DNA of 35,126 nt from Acidimicrobiaceae bacterium (GCA_024641655.1 JAHECR010000035.1:1-35126); one strand, 5' to 3'. Shown: positions 8,188 through 18,010, counted from the first letter of the stretch. Notes: a model not told the origin generated them from the letters alone. A program made the numbers and translations.

Positions 8188-8364
8188 CTATCTCGCGCCC
8201 GTCTGCGCTTCGGGGTCGTCGAAGAAGGTGGCGGCGTTGCGTGCGTGACGTGGATTCGGGACTGCGTCGCCATGGTCGAGCGGTCCGAAGAATGGCCGGT
8301 CGGATTCCGGTTCTGCCTTCGGCGGCGAGGCCTCGTCGCCTCGTGTCCTGGAGAAGTAACGCAC
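8188..8364 (-). CDS. Probable small hydrophilic protein (58 aa), unknown function
   Basis: A short frame runs from a GTG at 8364 to a TAG at 8188. It is preceded by GAAAGG about 7 nt before the GTG, a good ribosome binding site. The predicted product begins VRYFSRTRGDE and ends in DDPEAQTGAR; it is rich in Pro, Asp, Glu, Arg and Phe, with no hydrophobic segment. The third codon positions are rich in G/C, though less so than in neighbouring genes. It ends 11 bp before the NUDIX start, so it would head a small operon with the NUDIX gene and fhs. No family is recognised. The 186 bp between it and mpg show only a weak 5-bp hairpin (8507-8522) and no clear promoter. Confidence 0.5.
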   Translation of the reverse strand: MRYFSRTRGDEASPPKAEPESDRPFFGPLDHGDAVPNPRHARNAATFFDDPEAQTGAR

Positions 8365-8550
8365 CGTATTGCCTTTCGAAGTCCCTGTTTACCGAGATCG
8401 CCGTCGTCGACAGCTCCTGATCTGGGCCGCCCATCGGGTATCGAGGGCGAGCCATGAGCGCCGTGGGCCGACTTGGGGCCAACGCGCCGTTTCGATGCCC
8501 TGACGTTGGGTAGCTGCACCCATTGCGCCTGGGTTACACGCGCTAGTGGA

Positions 8551-9156
8551 TCAGCGCGGACGCCTAGAGACGTTCGGGTCGCTCGCTACGTAGAACCGCC
8601 AAGGCAGATCGTCGCCCTTGCCCGCAGCGAGCCCGATCCGTCGACTCGTGGCGACCCTCACCGTCATTGCGTCGTCGAGCACCTCGATACCGGCCTCGGC
8701 CAACGTCACGTCGATGCCGTCGTGGATGCCGTGCACGCCGAGCGCCTGGCAGAGCTTGGCCGGGCCGCTGCAGAGATCCCGATCACGACGCGCCGCAGGG
8801 CGCGCCGCGTACATGGCGTCGATCCCGGCCAGCGGCGCCAGGCCTCGCAGGAGTACCGCACCGCACGTACCCTCTCGCTCGCAGACGAGGTTGGCGCACC
8901 AGTGCATGCCATAGCTGAAGTACACGTAGAGATGGCCCGGCGGACCGAACATCACCTCGGTGCGAGGGGTTCGACCACCGAATCCGTGGCTCCCGGGATC
9001 GTCGGCGCCCCGGTAGGCCTCGACCTCGACGATGCGCCCGGCGCGTTCGCCGACCATCAAGATCTTCCCGAGCAACTCCGGCGCCACCACCAGCGGGTCC
9101 CGCGCGAAGAACCTACGCCCGAGCCTTCGGTGCGACGCGACGACGTCGCCCTCCAT
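8551..9156 (-). CDS. mpg: DNA-3-methyladenine glycosylase (AAG/MPG family)
   Basis: Base-excision repair enzyme that removes alkylated purines such as 3-methyladenine and hypoxanthine from DNA. The 201-residue product is normal length for the bacterial AAG family. It has the active-site segment VEVEAYRGADDPGSHG (E46 corresponds to the catalytic Glu), then RTEVMFGPPGHLYVYFSYGMHWC, which carries the DNA-intercalating/flipping region, and a CSGPAKLCQALG segment. The ATG at 9156 overlaps the TGA of the thioesterase gene by 1 nt (TGATG), pointing to translational coupling. In Mycobacterium tuberculosis mpg likewise lies beside tyrS downstream of the arg operon, which supports vertical inheritance. 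Confidence 0.94.
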   Translation of the reverse strand: MEGDVVASHRRLGRRFFARDPLVVAPELLGKILMVGERAGRIVEVEAYRGADDPGSHGFGGRTPRTEVMFGPPGHLYVYFSYGMHWCANLVCEREGTCGAVLLRGLAPLAGIDAMYAARPAARRDRDLCSGPAKLCQALGVHGIHDGIDVTLAEAGIEVLDDAMTVRVATSRRIGLAAGKGDDLPWRFYVASDPNVSRRPR

Positions 9157-9539
9157 CACCCCAGATGGGCGCGTAACGCGCCTGGGATCGGGATCGGCCG
9201 GTAGTCGTCGTGCCCGACGCTGACATAGGTGACCGTGGCGTCGAACACGTGGGTGCCCGACACGGTGCCGTGATAGCCGACATCGAGGCTGGTGGTCCCC
9301 CAACGGGTGACCCTGGCATCGATGTCGAGATGGTCGTTGAAGCGCGCCGGGGCCGCCCAGGTGATCTCGGCGCGCTTGAGCATGACCTCCCATCCGAGCG
9401 CGGTCTCGAATGCAGGGTCGATCTCGCGCAACCACAGGTCGAACCCGTCGTCGATGAACGTCAGGTAGTGCGCGTTGTAAACGACCCCTTGCATGTCACA
9501 GTCGACATAGCGGATACGGACCGTGTGACGATGCGTCAT
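9156..9539 (-). CDS. Acyl-CoA thioesterase, hotdog fold (4HBT family)
   Basis: The 127-residue product is a single hotdog domain with the 4-hydroxybenzoyl-CoA thioesterase signature DCDMQGVVYNAHYL (13-26), in which D15 is the likely catalytic acid. The family hydrolyses acyl-CoA or acyl-ACP thioesters; the chain preferred here is not deducible. Length is typical. The ATG at 9539 has no Shine-Dalgarno sequence, but a TAGCTT -10 box ends 6 nt upstream, so the gene may have its own leaderless transcript, 36 bp after argH. Its stop overlaps the mpg start. Confidence 0.9.
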   Translation of the reverse strand: MTHRHTVRIRYVDCDMQGVVYNAHYLTFIDDGFDLWLREIDPAFETALGWEVMLKRAEITWAAPARFNDHLDIDARVTRWGTTSLDVGYHGTVSGTHVFDATVTYVSVGHDDYRPIPIPGALRAHLG

Positions 9540-9545
9540 GGGGCG

Positions 9546-9551
9546 AAGCTA
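9546..9551 (-). promoter_or_regulatory. Candidate -10 box of the thioesterase gene, leaderless type
   Basis: TAGCTT on the minus strand, ending 6 nt before the ATG at 9539. It lies in the 36-bp gap after argH, which would separate the thioesterase-mpg pair from the arg operon. Confidence 0.4.
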
Positions 9552-9575
9552 GTGCGAATGGCGCGGGTCAGGGCA

Positions 9576-10958
9576 CTACTGCCCGTCGGCGGCCAGGCGG
9601 GACCGGAACCGGTCGAGCTCCGCGGCCGTCGATCGCGGGCCGCCGGCGCCGTGGGTCGTCCGACGGGTCACCGAGACACCGGGCTCGAGGAGGGCCGCAG
9701 CGGGCGCGCCGAGACGGTCGTCGCCGGCCACGAGCTCCACGAGCGACGCTTCACCCCCGAGAGCGCGACGCACCTTCTCGCCGACGATCGCATGCGCGTC
9801 GCGAAACGGGGTCCCCCGCTCGACGAGCCACTCGGCGAGGTCGGTGGCGGCCGCATAGGGCGAGGACGCCTGCGCAGCCATCCGATCGGTACGGAACGTG
9901 GTGCTGGCGACCATTCCGTCGAGCGCGAGCAACGTGAGCCGAACCGTGTCGACGGCGTCGAACAGAGGCTCCTTGTCTTCCTGCAGGTCCTTGTTGTAGG
10001 TCAGCGGGAGACCCTTGACGGTCGTGAGCAGCCCGGTGAGGTGGCCGATCAGCCGCCCCGCCTTGCCCCGGGCGAGCTCGGCGATATCGGGGTTCTTCTT
10101 CTGGGGCATCATTGACGAGCCCGTCGAGTAGCTGTCGTCGAGATCGACGAAACCGAACTCGGTCGACGCCCACAAGATGAGCTCCTCGCCCAAGCGGGAC
10201 AGGTGCACACCGAGCACCGCGAGGGCGTACAACGTGTCGAGGACGAAGTCCCGGTCGGCAACGGCGTCGAGGCTGTTGTCGAACACCTTTGCGAATCCGA
10301 GATCGGCGGCCACCATGGCGGCATCGAGCGGCAGCGACGACCCCGCGAGTGCGCCGGCGCCGAGAACCGAGACGTCCGTGCGCCGCCGAGCGTCGCGTAG
10401 CCGGTCGATGTCTCGTGCGAGCGCCCACCCATGGGCGAGCAAGTGATGTGCCAGCGTGACCGGCTGGGCCTGCTGCAGGTGGGTGTACCCCGGAAGGTAG
10501 GCGTCGCCTGCGGTCTCGGCCTGCGCGAGCAGGGTGCGCTGGAACTGCACGACGAGGCCGATCACGTCGTCGATCGCCCCACGGGTCCACAACCGCAGAT
10601 CGGTGGCGACCTGGTCGTTACGGCTGCGGCCGGTGTGCATGCGGGCGCCGGCGGGCGCCAGCTCGGTGACCCGCCGCTCGACCGCGGTGTGGATGTCCTC
10701 GTCGCTGGCGATGGTGACGAAGGTGTCCGACGCCATCTCTGACTCGACCTGATCGAGCGCGTCGAGCACGGCGTCGCGGTCGGAGTCGGTAAACAGCCCG
10801 ACGGCGCAGAGCATCCGCACGTGGGCCCGCGAACCGACGATGTCCTCCCGGTACATACGACGATCGAACGGCAGGCTGTCGTTGAGCTGCTGAAGGGCCT
10901 CGGCGGGTCCGCCCGCGAACCGGCCGTGCCAAAGCTGCAGGCGCGGGTCATCGGCCAT
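9576..10958 (-). CDS. argH: Argininosuccinate lyase
   Basis: Last enzyme of arginine synthesis: argininosuccinate to arginine and fumarate, as a cytosolic homotetramer. The 460-residue product is normal length and holds the superfamily signature GSSMMPQKKNP (280-290), the HTGRSRNDQ segment (108-116) and the TH pair with the catalytic His (H160). The ATG at 10958 fits homology (MADDPRLQLWHGRF). It begins 5 bp after the argG stop and is the last gene of the arg operon. Confidence 0.97.
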   Translation of the reverse strand: MADDPRLQLWHGRFAGGPAEALQQLNDSLPFDRRMYREDIVGSRAHVRMLCAVGLFTDSDRDAVLDALDQVESEMASDTFVTIASDEDIHTAVERRVTELAPAGARMHTGRSRNDQVATDLRLWTRGAIDDVIGLVVQFQRTLLAQAETAGDAYLPGYTHLQQAQPVTLAHHLLAHGWALARDIDRLRDARRRTDVSVLGAGALAGSSLPLDAAMVAADLGFAKVFDNSLDAVADRDFVLDTLYALAVLGVHLSRLGEELILWASTEFGFVDLDDSYSTGSSMMPQKKNPDIAELARGKAGRLIGHLTGLLTTVKGLPLTYNKDLQEDKEPLFDAVDTVRLTLLALDGMVASTTFRTDRMAAQASSPYAAATDLAEWLVERGTPFRDAHAIVGEKVRRALGGEASLVELVAGDDRLGAPAAALLEPGVSVTRRTTHGAGGPRSTAAELDRFRSRLAADGQ

Positions 10959-10963
10959 GGGTG

Positions 10964-12202
10964 CTAGGCCTTCGCCCGCTTGGACGCCAGCGTGCGCAGG
11001 CGCAGCGCATTGAGCTTGATGAAGCCGTCTGCATCGGCCTGGTTGTAGGCCCCTTCGTCTTCTTCGAACGTCGCGATCTTCTCGTCGAAGAGGGATTCGT
11101 CGCTCCGGCGGCCCACAACGTCGACGTTGCCCTTGTAGAGCTTGACGCGCACCTCGCCGTTGACGTGCTGTTGCGAATGGTCGATCGCCACCTGGAGCAT
11201 CTCCCGCTCGGGGCTCCACCAGAAGCCGTTGTAGATCAAGCTGGCATAGCGCGGCATGAGCTCGTCCTTGAGGTGCGCCACCTCGCGGTCGAGGGTGAGG
11301 CTCTCGATCGCCCGATGGGCTCGCAGCATGATCGTCCCGCCGGGCGTCTCGTAGGCCCCGCGCGACTTCATGCCCACGAACCGGTTCTCGACGATGTCGA
11401 GGCGTCCAACGCCGTTGGCCCCACCGAGGCGGTTGAGGTCGGCGAGGACCTCGGCGGGTGTCATGGCGGTTCCGTCGATGGCCACGATGTCGCCGGCGAC
11501 ATAGGTCAGGTCGACGTAGGTCGCCTCGTTCGGTGCCATCTCCGGGCTCACCGACCAGCGCCACATCTCGTTCGGGGGCTCGGTCCAGGGGTCCTCGAGG
11601 GGGCCGCCCTCGTAGGAGATGTGCAAGAGGTTGGCGTCCATCGAAAACGGCGACTTCGTGCCCCGCTTCATCTCGACCGGGATGCCGTGCCGTTCGGCGT
11701 AGGCCATCAACGACTCGCGAGAGCTGAGGTCCCATTCGCGCCATGGGGCGATGACCTTGATAGCGGGCTCGAGCGCGTAGGCCCCGAGCTCGAAACGGAC
11801 CTGGTCGTTGCCCTTGCCGGTTGCGCCGTGGCTGATCGCGTCGGCACCGGTCTCACGGGCGATCTCGACGAGGCGTTTCGCGATGAGAGGGCGGGCGATG
11901 GAAGTGCCGAGGAGGTACTCGCCCTCGTAGATGGTGTTGGCCCGAAACATGGGGAAGACGAAGTCCGCGACGAACTCCTCTCGGAGGTCTTCGATGAAGA
12001 TCTCGTCTTCGGCGACACCCATCTCGATCGCCTTGGCTCGTGCCGGCTCGAGCTCTTCGCCCTGACCGAGATCGGCCGTGAACGTCACAACCCGACAGCC
12101 GTAGTTCTCCTCGAGCCACTTCAAGATGATGGAGGTGTCGAGCCCACCCGAGTAGGCGAGGACCACCTTTTCGACCTGCGAGGTCTTGCTCTTCGCGTTC
12201 AT
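10964..12202 (-). CDS. argG: Argininosuccinate synthase
   Basis: Joins citrulline and aspartate with ATP to argininosuccinate. The 412-residue product is standard length. The ATP pyrophosphatase P-loop SGGLDTS lies at 18-24 and the family segments [14 protein letters not shown] and [16 protein letters not shown] follow. The ATG at 12202 is preceded by GGAG with 5-nt spacing, and that GGAG is within the end of argR; one base separates the argR TGA from the ATG. The tight spacing means it is made with argR. Confidence 0.97.
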   Translation of the reverse strand: MNAKSKTSQVEKVVLAYSGGLDTSIILKWLEENYGCRVVTFTADLGQGEELEPARAKAIEMGVAEDEIFIEDLREEFVADFVFPMFRANTIYEGEYLLGTSIARPLIAKRLVEIARETGADAISHGATGKGNDQVRFELGAYALEPAIKVIAPWREWDLSSRESLMAYAERHGIPVEMKRGTKSPFSMDANLLHISYEGGPLEDPWTEPPNEMWRWSVSPEMAPNEATYVDLTYVAGDIVAIDGTAMTPAEVLADLNRLGGANGVGRLDIVENRFVGMKSRGAYETPGGTIMLRAHRAIESLTLDREVAHLKDELMPRYASLIYNGFWWSPEREMLQVAIDHSQQHVNGEVRVKLYKGNVDVVGRRSDESLFDEKIATFEEDEGAYNQADADGFIKLNALRLRTLASKRAKA

Positions 12203-12203
12203 C

Positions 12204-12668
12204 TCACTCCAGTCCGGCGATCTCTCGAAGCGTTGCGGCCAGTTCGGCCCCAGTGGTGGTCTCGGCAGCAACAACCATGATCGTGTCGTCGCCGGCGACG
12301 GTACCCAGAACGCCGGGCATTCCCCGCCGGTCGAGCGCCGAACCGACGACGTGGGCCGATCCCGGCGGGGTGCGCATCATGACGATGTTGTGCGAATGGG
12401 CGACCTCGACCACCCACTCCCCCAGGACCCGTCGGAGGTGATCCTCGGGAAGGTGCTGCTCGGTGGGCAGTTCGGGTACGGCATACACGGTGTCGCCACC
12501 GGGAACACGCACCTTGACCGCGCCGATCTCCTCGAGATCGCGTGACACGGTCGCCTGGGCGGCATCGATGCCGGCGGCGGCGAGCAGCTCGACGAGCTGG
12601 GCCTGGGAGGTTACGGCGTGATCGGCCAGCAATTGCCCGATCACGTGCTGGCGTTGTCGTTTGCTCAT
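12204..12668 (-). CDS. argR: Arginine repressor
   Basis: Arginine-sensing DNA-binding protein that represses the arg operon by binding ARG boxes. The 154-residue product has the N-terminal winged-helix domain with recognition helix ATVSRDL (39-45) and a C-terminal oligomerisation and arginine-binding domain containing GDDTIMV. Length is typical. The ATG at 12668 has GGAGG at 5-nt spacing. Its position between argF and argG, as in Streptomyces and Mycobacterium, and the operator before argC imply that it represses its own operon. Confidence 0.96.
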   Translation of the reverse strand: MSKRQRQHVIGQLLADHAVTSQAQLVELLAAAGIDAAQATVSRDLEEIGAVKVRVPGGDTVYAVPELPTEQHLPEDHLRRVLGEWVVEVAHSHNIVMMRTPPGSAHVVGSALDRRGMPGVLGTVAGDDTIMVVAAETTTGAELAATLREIAGLE

Positions 12669-12702
12669 GGGAGCCTCCGGCGCTCGGCGCGGATCACGCC
12701 GC

Positions 12703-13590
12703 TCATGACAGCAAGAACGCGAGCAGGCCGCGCGCAGCGTGCATGCGATTCTCGGCCTGCTGCCAGATCCGCGCGTGCGCCCCGTCGAGGACTTCCCGCG
12801 TCACTTCCTCGCCGGGGTGTGCCGGCAGACAGTGCATGAAGATGCCGCCGTCGGCCACCGCGGCCATGAGGGTGGCGTCGACGGTGTACGCCGAGAAGGC
12901 GTCGAGACGCTCGCGCCGCTCCGCCTCCTGTCCCATCGAGGTCCAGACGTCGGTGTAGACGACATGGGCGCCGGCGACCGCGTCCTCGGGCGTGTCGGCC
13001 AGGACTGGCTCGATCCCCGACGTGCGGATCCGGTCGAGATCGTTGTCGTCGAAGCAGTAGCCGACCGGGGCAGCGATGCGGAACTCCATGTCAGCCATCC
13101 CACACGCGATGGCAAGCGAACGGGCCACGTTGTTGGCATCGCCGACCCAGGCGACGATGCGCCCGGCGAGCCCACCGAGCTGCTGCCGCATGGTGAGCAC
13201 GTCGGCGAGCGCCTGCAGCGGGTGGGCCGCGTCGCTGAGCATGTTGACGACGGGAACCGAGGCCACCGACGCCATCCTCTCGACCTTGTCGTGGGCGTAG
13301 ACCCGCGCGCCGATGGCACCGTGATAGCAGGCCAGCGTGCGTGCGATGTCCTCGGCGCTCTCCCGGACGTCGATGCCGATCTCGTCGGGTCGGATGGTCA
13401 CGGGGTGGCCGCCGAGCTCGACGACCGCCATCTCCATGGAGTTGCGGGTGCGGGCCGACGGCTTCTCGAAGATGAGCGCCATGCCCTTCCCGGCGAGTAC
13501 CTGCGGTGGACGTTCGGACTCGGCGAGGTCGAAGACCGCGAGCAGCTCTTCGGGGGTGAGATCGTCGATCTCGAGGAGGTGGCGCACCAT
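12703..13590 (-). CDS. argF: Ornithine carbamoyltransferase
   Basis: Makes citrulline from ornithine and carbamoyl phosphate. The 295-residue product carries the carbamoyl-phosphate loop SARTR (45-49; the common form is STRTR), HPLQ (123-126) and the ornithine-binding HCLP (253-256). The ATG at 13590 is chosen over the GTG at 13593: AGGAGG lies 6 nt before the ATG but only 3 nt before the GTG, and the ATG overlaps the argD TGA by 1 nt (TGATG). The stop is 34 bp before argR. Confidence 0.96.
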   Translation of the reverse strand: MVRHLLEIDDLTPEELLAVFDLAESERPPQVLAGKGMALIFEKPSARTRNSMEMAVVELGGHPVTIRPDEIGIDVRESAEDIARTLACYHGAIGARVYAHDKVERMASVASVPVVNMLSDAAHPLQALADVLTMRQQLGGLAGRIVAWVGDANNVARSLAIACGMADMEFRIAAPVGYCFDDNDLDRIRTSGIEPVLADTPEDAVAGAHVVYTDVWTSMGQEAERRERLDAFSAYTVDATLMAAVADGGIFMHCLPAHPGEEVTREVLDGAHARIWQQAENRMHAARGLLAFLLS

Positions 13591-14810
13591 CACGAACCTC
13601 CTACGACCCGGTCCATGATCGCCAGCGCCTCGTCGATCTCGGCCTGGTCGATGATGAGCGGGGGGGCCAACCGCAACGCAGTGGGACCCGATCCACCCAC
13701 GACGAGGCCTGCCGTGAGCAACTGGGCACCGACATCACCGGCGGTGCGGTCACCGAGGGCGTCGGCGGTCAGCTCCACGGCGAGCAGAAGGCCACGACCA
13801 CGCACGTGGTCGCACCAGGCTCGGGCCTGCAGCGCTTCGGTGAGCGCCGCCCCGACCCGGCGAGCCCGGCCGGGCGCGTCGATCTCCTCGAGAACCTGCA
13901 GCGTCGCCTTGGCTGCGGCGGTGGCCAACGGCTGGCCCCCGAAGGTCGTGGCATGATCGCCGGGCTTGAACGCCGCGGCCACGTCGGATCGGGCCCAGCA
14001 CGCTCCGATCGGCATGCCGTTGCCGAGGGCCTTGGCCATGGTGACCACGTCGACCGCGACGCCGTCGTGGTGATGGCCGAACCAGGCACCCGTGCGCCCC
14101 AGACCCATCTGGACCTCGTCCATCATCAGCAGGATGCCCCGCTCGTCACAGAGCGCCCGCACCGCGGCCAGATAGCCCGCATCGAGGGGATTCACACCAC
14201 CCTCGCCCTGGATCGGCTCGAGGAGGATCGCCGCGACCGTGTCGTCCACCGCTCGCTCGAGTTCGGCCATGTCGTTGAGCACGACGTGTCGGAAGCCCTC
14301 GGGAAGCGGCTGGAACGGCTCGTGCTTTTCGGGTTGCCCGGTGGCAGCCAGCGTCGCAAGCGTCCGCCCGTGGAACGAACGCATCGCGCTGATCACGACA
14401 TGACGACCGTGGCCGCCCCACTTGCGCGCCAGCTTGAGGGCCGCCTCGTTGGCTTCCGCTCCGGAGTTTGCGAAGAAGGTCTGGCCGGCCTCGCCACCAC
14501 CGGGATGACCGCTGCGGATCAAGCGGTCGAGGGTCCGAGCGACATCCCAATTGTGTTCGGTGGCGAACAGGTTCGAGACGTGCTGGAGGCGCAGCGCCTG
14601 GTCGGCGATGGCCTTGGCGACAGCGGGGTGGCTGTGACCGAGGCTGCATACGGCGATCCCGGAGAGGAAATCGAGGTACCGGCGGTCGTCGTTGTCCCAA
14701 AGGTTCGCGCCCTCGCCGCGCACGAACATCACCGCGGGTGGGCCGTAGGTCGGCATGAGCGGGCACATCGACATGCCCTCGGGCGCGTGCATGGCTTCGG
14801 CATGGCTCAT
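13590..14810 (-). CDS. argD: Acetylornithine aminotransferase
   Basis: PLP enzyme that converts N-acetylglutamate semialdehyde to N-acetylornithine. The 406-residue product is a class III aminotransferase of normal length. It has [16 protein letters not shown] (PLP phosphate contact region), FHGRT (146-150), [11 protein letters not shown] (231-241) and the Schiff-base lysine K260 in TMAKALGNG. The ATG at 14810 overlaps the argB stop as ATGA. An in-frame Met at 13 could be an alternative start, since the conserved core begins about residue 20. Confidence 0.96.
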   Translation of the reverse strand: MSHAEAMHAPEGMSMCPLMPTYGPPAVMFVRGEGANLWDNDDRRYLDFLSGIAVCSLGHSHPAVAKAIADQALRLQHVSNLFATEHNWDVARTLDRLIRSGHPGGGEAGQTFFANSGAEANEAALKLARKWGGHGRHVVISAMRSFHGRTLATLAATGQPEKHEPFQPLPEGFRHVVLNDMAELERAVDDTVAAILLEPIQGEGGVNPLDAGYLAAVRALCDERGILLMMDEVQMGLGRTGAWFGHHHDGVAVDVVTMAKALGNGMPIGACWARSDVAAAFKPGDHATTFGGQPLATAAAKATLQVLEEIDAPGRARRVGAALTEALQARAWCDHVRGRGLLLAVELTADALGDRTAGDVGAQLLTAGLVVGGSGPTALRLAPPLIIDQAEIDEALAIMDRVVGGS

Positions 14811-15709
14811 TGCGAGTCCTCCTCGGACGCCTCAGCAGCGTCGGACCGGGTGATCATGGTGCCGATTCCGGCGTCGGTGAACAACTCGAGCAACACCACG
14901 TGAGGCACGCGGCCGTCGAGCATGTGGGCGCTGCGAGCGCCGGCTTCGACGGCTTCGATGCACGCCTCCACCTTGGGGATCATGCCGCCGGAGATCGTTC
15001 CGTCGGCCATCATGGCCTTGGCCTCGTCGACGGTCGCGCGAGCGACGATGCTCGAGAGGTCCTCGATGTCGCGCAGTAGACCGGGCACGTCGGAGAGGTA
15101 TACGACCTTCTCGGCGTCGAGAGCCCCGGCCAGGGCACCAGCCACCGTGTCGGCGTTGATGTTGTACGCCTGGCCCGCGGCATCGGAGCCGATGGTCGAC
15201 ACGACCGGAATCATCTCCTCGGCGAGGAGACGCTCGATGATGCCCGGGTTGACCGCCACGATGTCGCCGACGAAGCCGAGAGCGGCGTCACGGGCCTCGG
15301 CCCGGATGAGCCCTCCGTCCTCACCGGAGAGACCGACCGCGTAGGCCCCGTGGACGTTGATCGAACCGACGATGTCGCGCCCGACCTTGCCGACGAGCAC
15401 CATGCGCACCACGTCGAGGGTCTCGGCGTCGGTCACCCGAAGGCCGTCCACGAACTCGGTCTGCTTGCCGAGCCGGGCAAGCAGCTCGCCGATCTGGGGA
15501 CCGCCCCCGTGCACGACGACGGGACGGATACCCACCGAACGGAGCATCACGACGTCTTCGGCAAAGGTCTGCGAGAGCGAGGGGTCGACCATGGCGTTGC
15601 CGCCGAACTTCACGACGACGACCTTGCCACGGAATCGCTGGATGTACGGGAGCGCCTCGACCAGCGCCTCGGCGCGGCGCTCGGGGCTGAACCCACGGTC
15701 GGGCATCAT
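14807..15709 (-). CDS. argB: Acetylglutamate kinase
   Basis: Phosphorylates N-acetylglutamate, usually the arginine-feedback-controlled step. The 300-residue product has the kinase nucleotide site KFGGNAM (34-40) and the substrate loop HGGGPQ (68-73), and closes with the GGMIPKVEACIEAV segment of the family. The N-terminal extension before the kinase core (about 25 residues) fits the hexameric, arginine-sensitive type, which is an inference. The ATG at 15709 overlaps the argJ TGA by 4 nt; a second Met follows directly. Confidence 0.97.
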   Translation of the reverse strand: MMPDRGFSPERRAEALVEALPYIQRFRGKVVVVKFGGNAMVDPSLSQTFAEDVVMLRSVGIRPVVVHGGGPQIGELLARLGKQTEFVDGLRVTDAETLDVVRMVLVGKVGRDIVGSINVHGAYAVGLSGEDGGLIRAEARDAALGFVGDIVAVNPGIIERLLAEEMIPVVSTIGSDAAGQAYNINADTVAGALAGALDAEKVVYLSDVPGLLRDIEDLSSIVARATVDEAKAMMADGTISGGMIPKVEACIEAVEAGARSAHMLDGRVPHVVLLELFTDAGIGTMITRSDAAEASEEDSQ

Positions 15710-16914
15710 GACCGGTACCCCGCGTTGATATCGATGTACGCATGGGTGAGGTCGCAGGTCCAGATGGTCGCGCTGCCGTCGCCGACGCCGACGTCGACCA
15801 CGAGGCGGACCTCGTCCTGGCGGAGATGCTCGGTGGCGCGTGCTTCGCTGTAGCCATCGGCCCGTGTGCCGTGGTCGGCGGTCAGTTCATCGCCAATCCA
15901 GATCTTCAGCGCATCCCGGTTGGCGGCCTGGCCGGCCTTGCCGACCGCGGCGACAATTCGTCCCCAGTTGGCATCGGACGCGGCCAGCGCCGTCTTCACC
16001 AGCGGCGAGTTCCCGATAGACATGGCAATCGCCTTCGCCGCGGTGTCGTCGGCGGCGCCGTGCACGGTGACCTCGACGAACTTCGTCGCCCCCTCCCCGT
16101 CTCGAACGATCTGGTGGGCGAGATCGAGCATCACCGCGTCGAGTGCCTCCTGAAACGCCTCGGACCTGACCGCACCGGCGGTCCCGGTGGCGAACACGAG
16201 CGCCGTGTCGCTCGTCGAGGTGTCCGAATCCACGGTGATGTGGTTGAAGCTGCGTTCGACGGCGATACTCGTCGCAGCCCGCAATGCCGACGGGTCGACG
16301 GCGGCGTCGGTGAACACGAACGCGAGCATCGTGGCCATGTCGGGGGCAATCATGCCGCTGCCCTTGGCGATGCCGACCACGACCGCATCGCTACCGGCGA
16401 TGGTGGCAGCCGAACCCTTGGCGAAGGTGTCCGTCGTGCGGATCGCGTTGGCTGCGGCCTCCCACACGGCAGGCCCGGAGTCGGCCAGTTCGCCCGCCAG
16501 CAAGGGCAGCGCCGCCGCCAGCGCCGCCGACGGCAGGTTCTCACCGATCACGCCGGTCGACGCCAGGTAGACCTCGTCGGCTTCGATGCCGAGTGCTTCC
16601 CCGATCGTCCGCGCGGTCATCTCGGCGGCCGTGTCGCCGGCGCTGCCGGTGAAGGCGTTCGCGTTCCCCGCGTTGCAGACGACGGCGCGTCCGGCACCCG
16701 AGGGCAACAGTCGGCGACACCAGTCGACCGGCGCCGACGGGCACAACGACCGGGTCAGGGTTCCCGCCACCACAGTGCCGGGCTCGACGACCGCGAGCAT
16801 CAGATCGGCCCGCTGCGTGTAGCGCAGTCCGGCCGCGAAGGTGCCGAGCCGCACTCCCCCCACGGGGGGCAGCACCGGGAACCGGTCAGGGGCAAGGGGG
16901 GACGGAGCGGGCAC
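15706..16914 (-). CDS. argJ: Glutamate N-acetyltransferase / amino-acid acetyltransferase
   Basis: Transfers acetyl from N-acetylornithine to glutamate (cyclic pathway) and in bifunctional forms also uses acetyl-CoA. The 402-residue precursor has the autocleavage site in KGSGMIAPDMATML, with T195 as the new N-terminal nucleophile, so alpha and beta chains of about 194 and 208 residues are expected. Length is normal. The GTG at 16914 is preceded by AGGA 6 nt upstream, partly made by the argC stop codon. No separate argA or argE is in the window, in line with the ArgJ route. Whether this copy is mono- or bifunctional is not decidable by eye. Confidence 0.96.
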   Translation of the reverse strand: MPAPSPLAPDRFPVLPPVGGVRLGTFAAGLRYTQRADLMLAVVEPGTVVAGTLTRSLCPSAPVDWCRRLLPSGAGRAVVCNAGNANAFTGSAGDTAAEMTARTIGEALGIEADEVYLASTGVIGENLPSAALAAALPLLAGELADSGPAVWEAAANAIRTTDTFAKGSAATIAGSDAVVVGIAKGSGMIAPDMATMLAFVFTDAAVDPSALRAATSIAVERSFNHITVDSDTSTSDTALVFATGTAGAVRSEAFQEALDAVMLDLAHQIVRDGEGATKFVEVTVHGAADDTAAKAIAMSIGNSPLVKTALAASDANWGRIVAAVGKAGQAANRDALKIWIGDELTADHGTRADGYSEARATEHLRQDEVRLVVDVGVGDGSATIWTCDLTHAYIDINAGYRS

Positions 16915-16922
16915 GGGCGGTC

Positions 16923-17972
16923 CTAGGGGTAGACGGCGACGAGTGGCAGCCCGGTGGTCTCGGGCAGGTCGAGGGCGAGGTTGGCGTTCTGAACGGCCAT
17001 GCCCGAGGCACCCTTCATCAGGTTGTCGAGGGCCGCGATGGTCATGACGAGGCCGGTCCGGGGATCGACCCGGGCGGTCAGGTGCACCGTGTTCGAGCCG
17101 AGCGTGGCCTTGGTCGACGGCGGCCGCTCACTGACCACCATGAACGGCTCATCGGCATAGAACTCGGCCAGGGCGTCGAGCGCCTCGGCCGTGTTGGTGG
17201 GTCGCGCCGGGCGTCCGTAGCACGTCGCGATGATGCCGCGGTTCATCGGGGCGAGGTGTGGGGTGAACAGCACCGACGCCGCAACGCCGGTGCGATCGTT
17301 GAGGGCCTGCTCGATCTCTGGGGTGTGCCGGTGGGTGAGCAGCCCGTAGGGAGTGACGTCTTCGTCAACGGTACAGAACGTGGTGTGTTCCTTCGGGGGC
17401 CGGCCGGCACCGCTGACGCCGGTGACGAGGTTGACGACCAGACCGTCTCCCTCGACCAGCCCGGCCGCGAGCATCGGAGCCAACGCGAACACCGCGGTGG
17501 CCGCGTTGCAGCCCGTGGCGGCGATCAGCTCGGCGCCTGCGAGCTGCTCGCGGAACAGCTCGGGCAGGCCGTACACGAACTCCTCGAGGAGCTCGGGGCA
17601 CTCGTGGGCTGCGCCGTACCAGGTCGGGTACAGGTCGGGATCGTGGAGGCGGAAATCGGAGCCCAGGTCGACGATGTGCCCGACGCGGCCCCGGAACTGG
17701 GGGACGACGGTCTGGCTGACGCCGTGGGGCAGACCACAGAACACGAGATCGAGCCCGTCGAGCAGCTCGGGGTCATAGGCATCGTAGGAGCGGCCGCGAT
17801 AGGCGGCCGCCAGGCTGGGGTAGAGATCGGCGATGGGGGTACCGGCTTTGGAGTCCCCGGTCGCGACGACGACCTCGAGACCCGGATGTGAGGCCAGCAG
17901 GCGCAGCAGCTCGGCGCCGGTGTACCCCGAAGCGCCGACGATGCCGACCCGATGGGTTGAGGTGCTCGTCAT
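16923..17972 (-). CDS. argC: N-acetyl-gamma-glutamyl-phosphate reductase
   Basis: NADPH-dependent reduction of N-acetylglutamyl phosphate to the semialdehyde. The 349-residue product has the Rossmann motif GASGYTG (13-19), the catalytic cysteine C155 in ATGCNAATA, and the HRHTPEIEQ segment with the catalytic His. Length is normal for the family. It heads the argCJBDFRGH operon. No Shine-Dalgarno sequence precedes the ATG at 17972, while a good promoter lies so close that the mRNA should be leaderless or nearly so. Confidence 0.97.
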   Translation of the reverse strand: MTSTSTHRVGIVGASGYTGAELLRLLASHPGLEVVVATGDSKAGTPIADLYPSLAAAYRGRSYDAYDPELLDGLDLVFCGLPHGVSQTVVPQFRGRVGHIVDLGSDFRLHDPDLYPTWYGAAHECPELLEEFVYGLPELFREQLAGAELIAATGCNAATAVFALAPMLAAGLVEGDGLVVNLVTGVSGAGRPPKEHTTFCTVDEDVTPYGLLTHRHTPEIEQALNDRTGVAASVLFTPHLAPMNRGIIATCYGRPARPTNTAEALDALAEFYADEPFMVVSERPPSTKATLGSNTVHLTARVDPRTGLVMTIAALDNLMKGASGMAVQNANLALDLPETTGLPLVAVYP

Positions 17973-17981
17973 AGGGAGCGT

Positions 17982-18010
17982 ACGATAGGCGATGTTGTAT
18001 TCTTATGCAA
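17982..18010 (-). promoter_or_regulatory. Promoter of the arg operon (TTGCAT-N17-TATCGT)
   Basis: On the minus strand TTGCAT (18010-18005) is separated by exactly 17 nt from TATCGT (17987-17982), 9 nt before the argC ATG. Transcription should start within about 3 nt of the ATG. The -35 box is also the central half-site of the ARG operator, so bound ArgR would block RNA polymerase directly. Confidence 0.65.

Noticed and set aside
8365..8550. Possible tRNA or small RNA between mpg and the small gene
   Set aside because: No T-loop GGTTCGA sequence or cloverleaf was found on either strand; only a weak 5-bp stem.
13591..13593. GTG start of argF one codon upstream
   Set aside because: The AGGAGG is only 3 nt away from it, but 6 nt from the ATG at 13590.
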